Below, piece by piece: positions 47,469-59,992 of a DNA stretch of 64,000 nt. A program made the translations under genes and the position numbers. The stretch spans positions 1,113,197-1,177,196 of the forward strand of contig BCHH01000006.1 in assembly GCA_001599595.1 (NCBI GenBank), read 5' to 3'. Position 1 is the stretch's first letter. Each line of letters begins with the position of its first letter. The notes beneath the pieces are model-generated. The model worked only from the letters and a program-made list of their open reading frames with translations. It was not told the origin of the DNA and ran no database searches. The DNA comes from Beverwykella pulmonaria (lineage: Eukaryota; Ascomycota; Dothideomycetes; Pleosporales; Melanommataceae).

Positions 47469-50400
47469 GAAAAGCAAAGATTAACTGCGTACGCTCTGGA
47501 ACACAAGAAGTATTCTCAGCACAAAAAGTAATGAATTTTTCCACCTCCTTTACTGTTGGTCTCACAGGGCTATTGCAATAGCAATGGGTGGGTTCTAAGC
47601 AAAGTAATGATTCGTGTATGTGTCTATCTGAGGTGAGGCTCAGGAGGTTGTATCATCCCTTTGCTGCCAAGCATCGCTAGTGTCTCATGTGATCTCCACG
47701 TGATCACGACATCACCACGTGATCATCACGTTCTATATATATTCCAACATTTACATTACGCACTTTCCATACTGTGTTTAGTGATTATGTTGCTTCGCTC
47801 GCAGTCCATTATTGTCCAGGCTTGCAGACTTTGACAGCTGGTCATCTCACCATATCATAGACCGCCTGATTCTGAACATATACAGTCACGCAGGGACGAA
47901 AAAAAAGTGGCGATAGCAGTGAGGTCATCGTAAAGGACTCGAGCCAGGATTGCCTGCCCAAGTATCACAGGGCGCCGGCGGTGTATTTGAGGAGAGAAAT
48001 GGCGTCTTGGTTGATGTTTACTTGTAATAAATATCAAAGAGAAGAGAAAGAGGTTGCTGTGCACTGTGCGCCGCCTACATATCTAGATGTAGTATAACGA
48101 GAAAGTTTGAGATACATATTTTTTATTGTACACAAAACAAAATTCTTCAATCAACAACATAAATTTCTGCAGAAAATTCAGGCAGACGTGCGAAAATAGT
48201 CATGTTTCCACTTACGTCAAGCAAACTTACATCATCATTGTGAGAATTGCTCCTATAGCGACCTCCCGAAACAACGATTAATAAAATCTCGTCTCATATG
48301 ACACAAATCTCACTACGTGATCTGACAGAGACATCACATCACACAGCCCCTCTATCGTAAAGCAGGAAAATTCCCCAAACTTAGATTGCCGTATTACACC
48401 TTACAGTCTCGGTTTCACGGTGGTACAATAACTCCGGGTGCGAGTAGGTTGAAGAGCATGGGGGTTAAATTTAAATAGCAACTCCATAAAATGTACATCA
48501 CAGCGGAGAACAGTTTATGGGTGGTGCAGATCTGGAGTCTGAAATCAAAGTTATGAACTCTAAGATCAAATGTTGGGAGGTGGGCCGATCAGCCTTTTAA
48601 CTTCATATACTTCATATATAGATGTAAGCGAGGATTTGAGAGGCTGAACTAGTGTATCGCGACATGAAGTGAGGGGAGCCGTTGCAGACTCGTGAGACAA
48701 ATCAGAGGATGCGCAAACATGCGTTTGCTTGCCTGAAAGGTTAGCTTTGTGACATTTCAGCACTGCATGTCAAGGACGATCAAGCGAATTTACAAGATCA
48801 AAGCGGAATATTGTGCAATCTGATTTGTTCATTGAACGCGTTGTGCAGCAGTGAGATTCTTGGCTGAGCCTATCACGTAAGACAGCGCTTTCAAATCTAC
48901 TCACCAATGAGATTCTACGCTTAGACGACTCCGCATTTGAAAATGTGGCATGCAAGGTCGGCGTGCGGTGTTGTTCTGCGCCGATGGGTAGCTGTAAAAT
49001 TTCCTATCTCTAAGACACCGAATGATGGAGCAGGAATAATAACTTTGGTAAAGCTGGTTTGGAATCACTTGGCGAGACTTGGAAATACTTTCGATTTCTT
49101 GGCGACGATGGTATATTCTTGGGGCTAATTGGAGATTTCTAGGAATACTTGGGAACGCTGGGCAGCGACGAATTTTTAACTATTGAAGCTTATTTCCAGC
49201 GGATATTGTGGCTTGCTGTGAGCTGCCAGCCACAGACACGGCAGGGTCGGCGACGTAAATAGGCGAAAGCCTCAAAACAAAAACATTAATCCTAAAGCTT
49301 CGAACGCGCCAGAGCAAGACGAAGGAAAGTCGAAACATCAACTCCACGAAGGCTCAATGGAAGGGATAGATAGATGCCACTTGCCCAGGACTAGATGATG
49401 CAGCGAAATCTTCGCCAGAAACGTCATCGTCGCAAACGTAGTTCAAACACCCGGACTCTCTCAAACGACTGAATTTCGTCTTAGGATGATTTCAAAACCG
49501 TAGAAATCGGTGGAGCATGTTGCATTGCTACCTTAGTAAAGATCTAGACCCCTTCGCACTGGCCTTAGCTTTGGCTCTGTGAGCCCGGATTCGGGGAGCT
49601 CTGTACGTCTGTTTGCCTTTGGACCCTAATTGTTGTGGCGGAGTTAAGGGTTCAGGTGAGGTGACACGCGCAAGACGTATTGGCGGTTCGGTACCCCCAG
49701 GGTCCGCTCCGACAAAGCCACTGACGTGTCTTTTTTTGGGAGTAGGGTGCATAATAGTACCTTGACAGCGTTATCATCATCCCGTGGCATTCATATGAGA
49801 AAAGTATTTATAAGTCTATGTTACAGTTCCGTCAGGGATAAGATAGCATGTGAGATGGGGAGCGCGAGTGTTCGGTGGTCGGAAGAAAATCTTACGATAT
49901 TATATGAGCACTGTGGGGCATGTGAGAAACTAGCAATTGCATCTCGGTGGCATCTCAAGATGAGTGGGTCTGGGGAACTGACAGCTGAGCTGTTGAAGAT
50001 GGCCGCATACACTATATATCAGTCAATGTGGGTCGTCCTCTCCAAGGCCTATAGGAGGCAAGACACTCTTTTAATCCGCAGATGTCACATCGTCCTTGTG
50101 GGGATCCCGTAACCGCTAACGTGGAGGACTACTTCTCTGTCATCCCATTATCTTCGTCCGCTTCTAGAAAATAAAGGCCGGGGCCGTCCTTGTCGTGGGT
50201 GCAGTCAGATATCTTCCTGGTGGGATTTGACGACCCGATCACTTTGACTGGAAGCGAGGTGTGGTGTATCATACGCACGTTGCAGACCAGATAAGCCATT
50301 GTAGGCGAATGCAGATCAATCTGATTAGTGCATATCTGCATATACAGGTGTGTTTTTTTTTCGAGATTCTCATCGGTGTCGGAGAACGGTCGGCGCATCG

Positions 50401-51888
50401 GGAACTACCGTTTCCGTTGTGCACACACTTCCGGGGAATTTAATTGGGTTCACTACCTCCAAGCTCGATGTGCAGTCGGAGGACGAGGCTTGAGTGCTGA
50501 TGTGGTTGCCGCATTCGCTGGCACCAAAGTTTCGCTTGGTTTGATTTGGGAGTGTTTCCGGCAGTCGCCTCACAGAAAATGAACGCTCGTATATACGCCT
50601 CTGCAAACAAAATACAAGACGCCACCAAGAAATTACAAGAAAAGCGAAGAATTCTACTGCTGTGCTTTCGGACTTCATTATCGGCTCTCCGCAGCTAAAT
50701 TGATCTTCGCGCGAGGTTAGGCGGGCAGGGATTGCAGGAATTGCAAGACAGGGGTCACCGAGCTTGGCAGATTGATCTGCAACAGCATACTAGCTCTGTT
50801 AGGATTGGCCCCGGTCCGGAATAGCTTAGATCCAAGCCACCCGCGTACCTCGTCATATGGATCAACACTCAACTTCAGCACCCTGAGTTGTTCTTCGTAC
50901 AAGCGTTCGTTGTATGGCGATAACAACTACCTGCTACACGACCCTCGGTTCTCGTGGGCGCGCCGACTTCCCGTATTGCTCGTTTTCGTGATTGCACACT
51001 ATCAATTTAGTTCGTCTAGTCTTCGTAGCTGTTGGTAAAACACAGGGAGCTGTTCGGGTTCCCTTTCGAGCTAGGTCCTTAGCCCCCGTTAGCTCGAAGG
51101 TGAGCTCGGGAAGCAAGAATTCTTTCAAACCCTCAGTACTCCTCTGAACCTTGATGGTAATCTACGAGTCTAGTCTTCTGAAGAAGCTTGAACCAGAGAG
51201 CTCTATCTTATATAGTGTTTACTACCAGCTTTCTAATTCGGCGCAAGGAAATTGGGTGCCTAAAATGTCAGAGTTGCTTCGAACTATAGGCCCCTTCACT
51301 AGCCCCCGTGGACCTTATTCATACCGAGACTCTGGTGAGCTGCTCTTCCAATGGGTGCCTCCTTTGGCGCCAAGCTAGCTCCCATTCTTGTGGGTTGCCC
51401 AACACATCGAACGTACTAAGCGTCACGGGCTGTACCACGGTCCTACTTACTTTTATTGAGCCTCTGATCTCACACCCAAGGCATCCGCGGACTTCGGACG
51501 TGGGGACCACGAAATTGAGTCAGGCTCCGACACCGTACTGCCCTTGCCTTCATCGCTGATGACCAGTCAGATGAATGTATAGACGAGGCACGCCATTTGC
51601 GAACAAGGTGCCCCATTCTGCCAACAGAAGTAATCTGCGTTCTGACACACATCATCCCGTGGCTCTGCATGGTAATTCGCTATTCGAAACCCCATTTGCC
51701 CTTTTGTACGTGTCTGCTCCTGATTCAGGCCTGCCGCGTGCCACCCACTATGCGCTTCCGGGTTTATATGTAGCCCGCATCGCTCTTTTTCTCTCCCACC
51801 AGCACACGCTGAAGATCACTCATGCCCACTGTTACACATCGCATATCGTCTTGAAGTTTCCTTCTTCACACACACTCGCACTGCCAAC
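47469..51888. other. Gene-poor region of 4.4 kb, no supported gene
   Basis: The largest empty stretch. A cluster of CACGTGATC boxes lies at 47687-47730. Minus-strand frames at 49528-49752 (74 aa, basic C-terminus) and 50129-50299 (56 aa, MAYLVCNVRMIHHTSLP) look protein-like but lack a family or splice partner. Frames at 50717-51510 (for example LKLSVDPYDEVRGWLGSKLF and LSTFDVLGNPQEWELAWRQR) hint at a decayed minus-strand gene. None is firm enough to call. Confidence 0.4.
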
Positions 51889-53943
51889 ATGGCATTTCTC
51901 ACTTTTCTTGTACTGGCCTCTCTCTTGGGGGCATTTGCGCTATACAAGCGCTTCACCACATCACGTCGTCATGGAATACCCCCCGGTCTGAAACAACTCC
52001 CAGGCCCCAAAGGTACAGCAGCATGTTTTGCATAGTCACACTGCCCTGGGCATAGTAATTGGGTACAGCACGTGCTTATCATTGTTTGCAGGATACCCTA
52101 TCCTCGGATCTGTCCCTGACGTCCCTGAGAAGAATAGTTTTATCAAGTTCGCTGATTGGGGCAAGGAGTACGGTCCCATATATCAGGTGAACTTGGCCGG
52201 GCACAATCACGTATGGATATCTTCGGACCAGATCTCTAAAGACCTCTTGGCCAAGAAGGGTGCAATCTACTCGGATAGACCCCATATTCCAGCCCTGATA
52301 AGCGATAATCGCACGAGCTCACAGTACCTACCGCTATTGAGCAAGAATGGTAAGGTCCCTACAAGCTCCTGCATAAAATATGCTCACTGTTCTAGATGGC
52401 TGGGCACGGCAAAGAAAATTCGCGAATGCCATCATGCGTGAATCTGAGAAGGCAAACTTCCACCGATATCCTGAACTGGAAGCCAAACGCATGTTAGTCG
52501 AGCTCCTTGATGAACCCGATCGGTACAATCATGCTCTGGAATCGTTCATTTCTCGTGTCACATGCCGCCTCGCCTGGGGTCATAGCGAAGCGAGTGATGA
52601 GCTGAAGCAGCGTGCCCGGGAGCTGCTGATTGGCGTCTCTCCCACTGGTGCTCTAGGAAACAAGCTTCCTTTCTTGATGTCGCTACCCGACTGGCTTATC
52701 CCTGCCAAAGCTTGGGAACGAAGACGCGCTGCGACAGAGCGGAAGTTTTTCGAAGTCATGCAGGGGGAAGTGGAATCCGACATTCGGGAGAAGAAGGCCC
52801 CAGACTCGTGGATGAAGACTTTCCTCGAGAACAGAGGTAAATGGGGATTCAAGTATGAGCTGGAAGGAGCATATGCCGTGGGGATGCACGGAATCGCTGG
52901 AGCCCTCACCATCGCCGCACCGATGCAGACTTTCTGCCTAGCAATGTGCTTCTATCCGCAGTTCTTGCCGATGCTGCAAGAGGAACTCGACCGCGTGTGT
53001 GGTGACCGGCTACCGGTAGCAGAAGACCGACCCAACCTTCCTTTCCTACGTGCAGTTATCCGAGAGTGCCTGCGATGGCGTCCACCTGTCCCGACCGGTA
53101 TCCCGCACTACCTTACTGAAGATGACGAGTATAATGGCTATCACATCCCTAAAGGCAGCGTGATGCACCCGTTAGAATGGTAAGCTCCATCGAAGTTTTT
53201 GGTTGTCACTTCTAACCCGTGGGTTTAGGGCCATCGCTCGCGACCCAGAAATGTTCCCAGACGCTGAAGCATTCAACCCTCTCCGATGGGTCAAGCCTGG
53301 CTATCCTACATATCAAGAGCCACTCACTCAGTACCCCACGATCATCAACTCGACACAATTTGGCTACGGACGAAGAGTGTGCCAGGGTCAAACAGTTGCG
53401 GATGAAGATCTCCTCATTGGCATCGGGTCTATCGCATGGTTATTTAATATCTCACGCAAATCTGACGAGCCTTCTGATCCGAAGGGAATGCCAAATGTCG
53501 TCGCTGATGCCGAGAAAGTTGAGAACCTCTCTCTTGGCATCAACCTTAAATCGTCGATCTCTACCGAAGAACTAAACGCTGGTGTTGACTTGAAGGCCGC
53601 TTTTCGACAGACCATGGAAGATGCCATTCTGTCCAAATACAGCTATCCGGGCTCCTTCCCTACACGAGATGACGCTGGGGAGAAACTACCCACTGACAAC
53701 AAGCCGAAGACAGAGGTCAAGAAAGTAGCAAAGACGCTGGATCCCACGCTTGACTTCACGACCCTCCTGATCGCAAAGCCCATGCCCTTCAAATTCAACA
53801 TGTGGCCCCGCGACAGCGAGCGTGCAACCAAAATTCGAAGCTTGTTCAACGAGAATCTCCAAAACGGCGACTATGCCAAAAGCCGAGAGTTCTGGGGCGA
53901 GAATCAAGGGATCGACAAGCCGTTAGGCTGGGGCAAAGTATAA
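51889..53943 (+). CDS. Cytochrome P450 monooxygenase
   Basis: Heme-thiolate monooxygenase anchored in the ER by the N-terminal helix FLTFLVLASLLGAFALY. Exons 51889-52012, 52092-52349, 52396-53179, 53229-53943; 626 aa, about 100 longer than usual. Marks: proline-rich hinge PPGLKQLPGPKGYP, ExxR as ECLR in VIRECLRWRPPVP, and heme loop FGYGRRVCQGQ with the ligand at Cys440. The I-helix reads GIAGALTIAAP, with Leu where the usual acid of AGx(D/E)T stands. About 185 residues follow the heme Cys instead of 60-80. The excess is an acidic/lysine-rich insert before the normal terminal KPMPFKFNMWPRD. The gene is followed on the same strand by an MFS gene and a BVMO. Confidence 0.93.
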
Positions 53944-54486
53944 GATCTGCGTGCAACAAAAAAACGCTTTGCATGGCTTAGGCCTACCTAGACCCGGTGG
54001 GGATCCGGGAGCCTGAGGGCTGCCTTGGTGTATCAAGTTGTTTCCAACTCCCATTCGTCCGGCGCTTTCAAGCATGTATTGTGTTCTTCACTGGCATGGC
54101 CTGGTGTTGGAGTTTGAGCGGCTGTTTCTTGCAATAATTGATACCTTGGGTGGATTGATGACTAACTTTGGCCTTTTCGATACGTTGGGAAATTGAATCA
54201 TGCTCTTGTACATTAGATTTTATTTTCTAGCAATACCAAATGTCTTCTGGAACCTCTCAGAGATTTCTCGTTTGGCTCCTTACCAGCCCAGGATGATTCT
54301 GCAGTTGTCTTGGCGGGTGAACAGTAGCATATCACGTGCGAGTATGGCTTGATTTGTGGCGTCACTCCTAAGAGAGCCGCAGTCTGTCCCACCACCGACA
54401 TCATCCGCGCCAGCCACCATTCACGTCCTCCCTCAATGCTCCCTCGTTGACCGCTGTCAGCACGCTCTCGTGCGCACACTATCGCC
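53944..54486. other. Intergenic between P450 and MFS
   Basis: 3' flank of the P450 and promoter of the MFS gene. A CACGTG-type box (ATCACGTGCGAG) lies near 54333. No gene seen. Confidence 0.6.
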
Positions 54487-56298
54487 ATGCTCGGCTTCAC
54501 AGCGTCGCGCGTCCAAATCACCACCTACCTCTGCGGCGTGGCATTGTTTTCGATCTCGTTCCTAGTATTCCTGAACAGCTCCATCAGCTTCGTAATCACT
54601 CAGCGCATTGGGCAGGATCACAATGTCGGCGATGCAGTCGGGACGCTGGGCTTTGCGGATGAGCTTGTCGCACTCATCGCGTGTCCTGCGTGGGGTTTGC
54701 TGTCCGATCGAGTTGGTGTACGGAGCGTCGCAGTTCTAGGTTATACCATTATTGGCCTCAGCCTCTGTGTACTTGTGCAGGCAAAGAATGTGTATCCGCA
54801 ACTGCTGCTTGGACGTCTCTTATTCAGTCTGGGGGCGACCGCTTCGTGAGTATTGCCTCTATCCGCGCGCAATTGCATGGAAGGATACTGACGTTGAGAT
54901 AGCGCCACAATGGTCACAGCTATCCTCCCTGCAATGACGGGCATTAAAGCCGAGAACGATCCTCGATCACCGACCCGTCGCGCCGGTCGTGCTTCCCATA
55001 CCCTGGCACCCTCCATATCCTCCGAATTGACAATCACACCTGCGCGATTCCGATCCCAATCGCCGACTGCGGATGGAGCGCAGAAGAGGAATACAGTGGC
55101 TTCAACTTCACACCTTGCCGGCTTAGTGGGCATGTTCACGGGCTGTGGTGCATTGGTTGCCCTTCTCGTCTTTCTACCACTTCCCACACGGTTTACAAGA
55201 GCTGGTGAGACCTCTGCCGCGGCAGTTGCGGATGCGTTCTACGTTGTTGGAGCCATCGCGATCCTGGTAGCGGTAGGATGTTTCTTCGGGTTGCGCAACT
55301 TGCCCGCAGAGGAAGGGAAGGGCTTCCACCGTTTGATCCATAATGATCCGGATAAGACGTCGCAAACAAGATCACCGCATCGACCCGTACTATCCTACCC
55401 CCGGCTGTTTCTCGCCAGCGTTCAACTGGGATTTAAATCGCGTAATATTGGTCTTGGATACCTTGGAGGCTTCGTCGCGAGAGCTTCATCCGTCGCCATC
55501 AGCCTTTTCATCCCACTCTTTACGAACACCTACTTTCTAAAGATTGGACGCTGCAAGGTAGATCCTTCCAATCCCTCAGATATCAAAATAAGCTGTCCGG
55601 AAGCATACCAGCTTGCAGCTGAATTGACCGGAATCAGTCAACTCATTGCGCTTCTGTGTGCCCCTTTGTTTGGGTATCTGTCTGGGCGGTTTCCCACATT
55701 TAACATACCCCTCCTGGTTGCCGCTGCAGCAGGTATTGCGGGCTATTCTGCCTTTGGATCTCTTGCAAGTCCGGATCCGCATAGTAAGAATGGAACTGGT
55801 GCCGTATTCGTCATCGTAGCGTTGCTAGGTATCTCCCAAATCGGGGCAATAGTTTGCTCTCTCGCATTGCTTGGACGCGGAATTCACAATGACGAAGGGG
55901 CTGACGATTCGCATTGTGTAGAGGACTCCCCCAATGATACTGGACATCCTTCGGCAGGAGCAACGCCGCCTCGGAGTCCTCCCCTCACGCCAACAGGAGA
56001 AGATGCGCCTTTACTGATAGATCACAACGACAACAACTACTCGTCGTCGCATTCATCTCCTGTATCAAAATCCCACGCTCATCTCAAAGGATCTATAGCA
56101 GGCACATACAGTCTCTTGGGTGGATTTGGCATACTCCTTCTGACGAAAGCTGGAGGTGCGTTATTCGATGCTACTGGGCCTGGCGCGCCTTTCTACATGA
56201 TGGCATCCTTCAATGCCCTGCTCCTTGTGGTGGGTACTGGCGTTTCTGTGTGGGAGGCAATACAGAGTCGAAGGAAGAAGGCACATGATGTGAGATAA
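54487..56298 (+). CDS. MFS transporter, DHA1-like, with long central and C-terminal loops
   Basis: Exons 54487-54845 and 54903-56298; 584 aa. The first helix block is TTYLCGVALFSISFLVFL. The MFS signature loop is GLLSDRVGVRSVAV, and the helix carrying GRLLFSLGATAS continues in exon 2 with ATMVTAILPAMTG. A polar loop of about 55 residues then interrupts the membrane part earlier than in most MFS proteins. A Pro/Ser/Asp-rich loop of about 85 residues splits the last two helices (YSLLGGFGILLLTKAGG). No classical DHA motif fixes a substrate; vacuolar, vesicular or plasma-membrane location is open. Its place between a P450 and a BVMO suggests export or compartmental storage of their product. Confidence 0.87.
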
Positions 56299-56991
56299 TA
56301 TTGGTATGCAAGAGATGATTGTATGTGAATGTGATTGTAACAGATATATATATGGCTGGGGTAGGCCAATTGAGGTGAACTCATAGATCTTGGAAAGTTC
56401 TGAGTCAAGGTTTGGGATTATTTGATACCTTATCATTACTATTTTGCATTGTAACATCCATACCTTGAGAAATCCATCCCAAACCCTCTTCGCACTAAGT
56501 CAATTCCTTCGCCTGCTGCTTGAACTGCCTGACTATTCACAAATTGGAGCTGCGAATACACAACGCACCGCCAAACCGCCCGCGCTCGTATCGAGCTCTT
56601 AGTAGCCACCTCAACGAGTGCAACCGTGTGGGGACCCCGGAATTACGGAGGTACGTATATGCACATGTTGAAGTCAACGCGCGCTGCAATTGGCCAGGTC
56701 GGCACACCTGCACCTTCCCCACGCCAAGGCCCTCGGCAAACCTACCTTCCTTGCCACTTCTTCTCAACATCAACCCACGAACTCACGATGCGTGGCCCAA
56801 GAGTGGAGACTGCTCAGCTCCACAGTCCTCAAATGGCCAGCCCGATGGAAGAACTCGCTGTATTGATGCAGCGAGGGGCTTGGAGTGGTAAGCTGTGACT
56901 GCGTATAAGAAGACTTCGTAGCCCTCCCAATGTCTTTTGAGTATCAAGATTCAGTCCTTTTAAATTTGAAGTGTGTTGCATAGTTTTCATC
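56299..56991. other. Intergenic, no supported gene
   Basis: Promoter side of the BVMO, with overlapping chance frames and no motif. Confidence 0.5.
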
Positions 56992-58828
56992 ATGTCTTTC
57001 GATACCGAAGTCCTCATCATTGGCGCCGGGATGTCCGGATTAGGCCTCGCCGTCCAACTCATCCGCAAATTTGGTGTCCGAGACTTCGAGCTCATCGAGA
57101 AGAGCAACGATGTCGGTGGCACATGGCTGGCCAATACGTATCCTGGCTGCGGTTGCGACGTGTGTCTTCCCCCCCTCACCATTACAGCATGACTAATTCT
57201 GTAGATAGGTAGCGTCACACTTCTATTCGTACAGCTTTGCCCAGAATCCAGATTGGACGAGGAAGTACAGTATGCAGCCCGAGATCCAGCGGTACTTCCG
57301 GGATGTGGCAGAACAGTATCGTATTGTGGAGAACATCCGATTTCATTCCGTCGTGGAGAAGGCGCATTGGGATGATAAGCGCAAGATCTGGGTTGTCACT
57401 GTGCTAGACCTAAAGTCCAAAGAGAGGAACGTAAGGCGCTGCAAGATCCTCGTTTCTGCCGTTGGAGCGCTCTCCGTACCAAAGAAGTGTGAGACTCCCG
57501 GTGTGGAAAAGTTCAAGGGCCCACTATTCCACTCCGCACAGTGGGACCACGAGTTCAATTGGAAGGGGAAAGAGGTCGTCGTGCTTGGGAATGGATGTTC
57601 GGCAACGCAATTCGTGCCTATTATGGCGGCAGGCCCGAATGCAGTCAAGAAAATCACACAATTCTCCAGACAGGCACAGTATCTTTCCGAAAGAGAGAAC
57701 CCGTACTACTCGGAGACGTTCAAAGCAGTCATGAAGTACGTACCGCTGGCTATGCGCATCTACCGCGCGCACATATACTGGCAGATGGAACGGGACTACT
57801 CGGGCTTCGACATCGAAGGTGGGAAGGCGATTCGTCAGGAGCTAGCGAAAGAGAACGAAGCTTATGTGAAGAGAACCGCGCCGCGGAAGTACTGGGATGC
57901 TCTGATCCCGAAGACGGAGATCGGGTGTAAGAGGAAAATTCTGGATACAGAGTACCTCGCAAGTCTGCATAAGAGGAATGTGGAGCTGATCTATGATGAT
58001 CCTGTTCAAGAGATTTTGGAGCATGGAGTAAGGACGAAGAGCGGGAGGGATATTAGCGCGGATGCGATTGTGCTAGCTATCGGGTTCGCGACACAGCAGA
58101 TGCTTTTCCCGATGGAAATTGTTGGGGCGAATGGGTTGGGGTTGAACAAATACGTAAGTCTCCTCTTGTACAACGATCTCTTCGTTTCAATACTGATTAA
58201 AGGGCGCCAGTGGGACACAACATCCCAATCAGTAGCGCAAGCTTACTTCGGCACCTGCGTACCCAACTTCCCCAACTTCTTCATTATGATGGGACCCAAC
58301 ACCGTCACCGGCCACCTCTCCGTCATCTACACCGTCGAGTGTCAGATCAACTTTACGCTCCGTCTTATCGCGCCTATTATCCGCACACTCCCTTCCTACC
58401 GCTCGAAATCGCTCTTCCCGTCCTTTCTCGCCCCTCCCACGAGCACCGTCGAAGTGCGTCTCGACGCAGCGCGCAGAGATAGCCAGTGGACACAGCGCGA
58501 GGCTAAGAAACTAGTGTGGGCGTCGGGATGTGTGAATTGGGCTGTTGATGATAAGACTGGGTTGAATAATATGATGTATCCCGATTGGCAGTACTGGTAC
58601 TGGATCAGGAGTGTATTTTTCAAGAAGGAGGATTTTATATATAGAGATGAGGAAACGGGGAGGCGGGTACGGGCTGGAGCGGAGTGGGGAACGACGTTGG
58701 CATGGTTGGTCGGCACGGGTATGTTGGTTGGAGGGGCGTTTATGGGGAGGGAGTGGTTGATGGATGTGCCGAAGCGGTTGAGGGGGGTGGATGTCAAGGG
58801 ATTGGTCAAGGGCATGACGAAGGGCTAA
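56992..58828 (+). CDS. Baeyer-Villiger-type flavin monooxygenase
   Basis: FAD/NADPH-dependent monooxygenase inserting oxygen next to a ketone or oxidising N/S atoms. Exons 56992-57159, 57209-58153, 58211-58828; 576 aa. FAD-binding [10 protein letters not shown] is near residue 12, followed by [19 protein letters not shown]. The type I BVMO fingerprint [12 protein letters not shown] (FxGxxxHxxxWD) is at about 158-169. The NADPH-site GNGCSATQ follows, then AIGFATQQ and [10 protein letters not shown]. The C-terminus has [16 protein letters not shown], a possible single membrane anchor. The last intron (58154-58210) is 57 bp and free of stops, so a retained form stays in frame. No substrate can be assigned. 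Confidence 0.92.
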
Positions 58829-59296
58829 ATGGAAGCCTTTTCGCTCAATTGGTATTAACCTTTGGCACCTCATTACCAAAACAGGCTTCTGTGAACCGTA
58901 GCACACGATTCCCAGCATTTCCAGACACGTCGAAATTACCTCTCTTCTGTATACTGTTCCACTCCCAACTATGCAGCGCTAGCCACAAGCAGTATCCTCC
59001 ATATACACATCTCGCACCAGACCCGTCTCCATCGCCAACGCCCTCATATACTTCCCATTCTCCTGGACCCTCCTCTCTTCTGCGTGCCACTCATTCCTCA
59101 ACTTCTCGCTCTCCCTTCTCCTGTCTTGTATTTTCTCTTCTCTCAGCCTTTATCTTCCATCATCAATGCTTTCATACAACGCCCTCATCATCTTATTCTC
59201 CTCCACCCTACTGATACCCCGATTTCGTCTCGCAGCGACATTTTGGTGCAATTCTTTAATCCGCGCTCTCCACACCGCAGCATCCAGAATCTTCTG
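58829..59296. other. Intergenic, no gene seen
   Basis: CT-rich 3' flank of the BVMO gene; chance frames only. Confidence 0.55.
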
Positions 59297-59587
59297 TCAC
59301 CTAGAATCATTCAGCGCATCCCATGCTTGATTCAGCATGAGCGCGAACTCGGAGGTGGAAGGCCCGGAGGGGTAGAGTGTGTCTGAAGACCGGCTGAAGG
59401 ATGAAATCCGGCGGAGTGTGAGGAGTGGGTAGAATTCCATGACCTTGGTAAGGAAGGCATAGTATGTCTTCGAAGTCTTAGGGCGGGTGAGCCATAGGCT
59501 TTTTCGGCGTGCGTTGGCTGGTGGGGCCGGTGGGGCCGGTAGGGTGGAGGGTGGAGGGCGAGAGGTACCCGTTTTGCAGTCGCTCAT
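59297..59587 (-). CDS. Small hypothetical protein, 96 aa
   Basis: Open frame from ATG at 59587 (MSDCKTGTSRPPPSTLPAPP) to a stop at 59297. The Pro-rich N-terminus is followed by an Arg/Lys-rich helix-prone part (TKVMEFYPLLTLRRISSF) ending SEFALMLNQAWDALNDSR. The end loosely resembles the helix III-IV region of a J domain, but no HPD motif exists. An upstream exon cannot be excluded. Low confidence. Confidence 0.3.
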   Translation of the reverse strand: MSDCKTGTSRPPPSTLPAPPAPPANARRKSLWLTRPKTSKTYYAFLTKVMEFYPLLTLRRISSFSRSSDTLYPSGPSTSEFALMLNQAWDALNDSR

Positions 59588-59992
59588 ACAGTATGCGCAG
59601 AGGGAGTTGTGAGTAAGGTTGGAAAGTCGTAAAGATGGACATCTGAGACGCCATGCGAGTATGATACGAGTAGGTGAAAGTTTCTGAGTACAACGTAGAT
59701 GCTCCTACACTCTAAAGTTGGCATGCAGTTCTCAGTGGTCGGAATTCAGTACGCAGGTATAAATCGTCTTTGTCCTTCATCATCCAGTAGGTAGAGTGGG
59801 TGAGCGGCGGGCAGGTGATAGCTATGCGTACCTGAGAGCTTTGGTAATAATCAGGACCTCATATTAGGTTCGGTGTCTGGGAGCAAAAAGAAAGCGATAA
59901 GTATTATGGTTCTGTGCAGAGGGCCAAGTATGTATACCTATGCACGTTTAAACATTATTTTCATGCCGAAATTCAATACACGGATTGGCCGT
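59588..59992. other. Intergenic, no gene seen
   Basis: Flank of the RS/RE protein gene; nothing recognised. Confidence 0.55.

Noticed and set aside
51889..58828. A complete secondary-metabolite cluster
   Set aside because: No backbone synthase or pathway regulator is present in the window, so only a tailoring-type trio is claimed.
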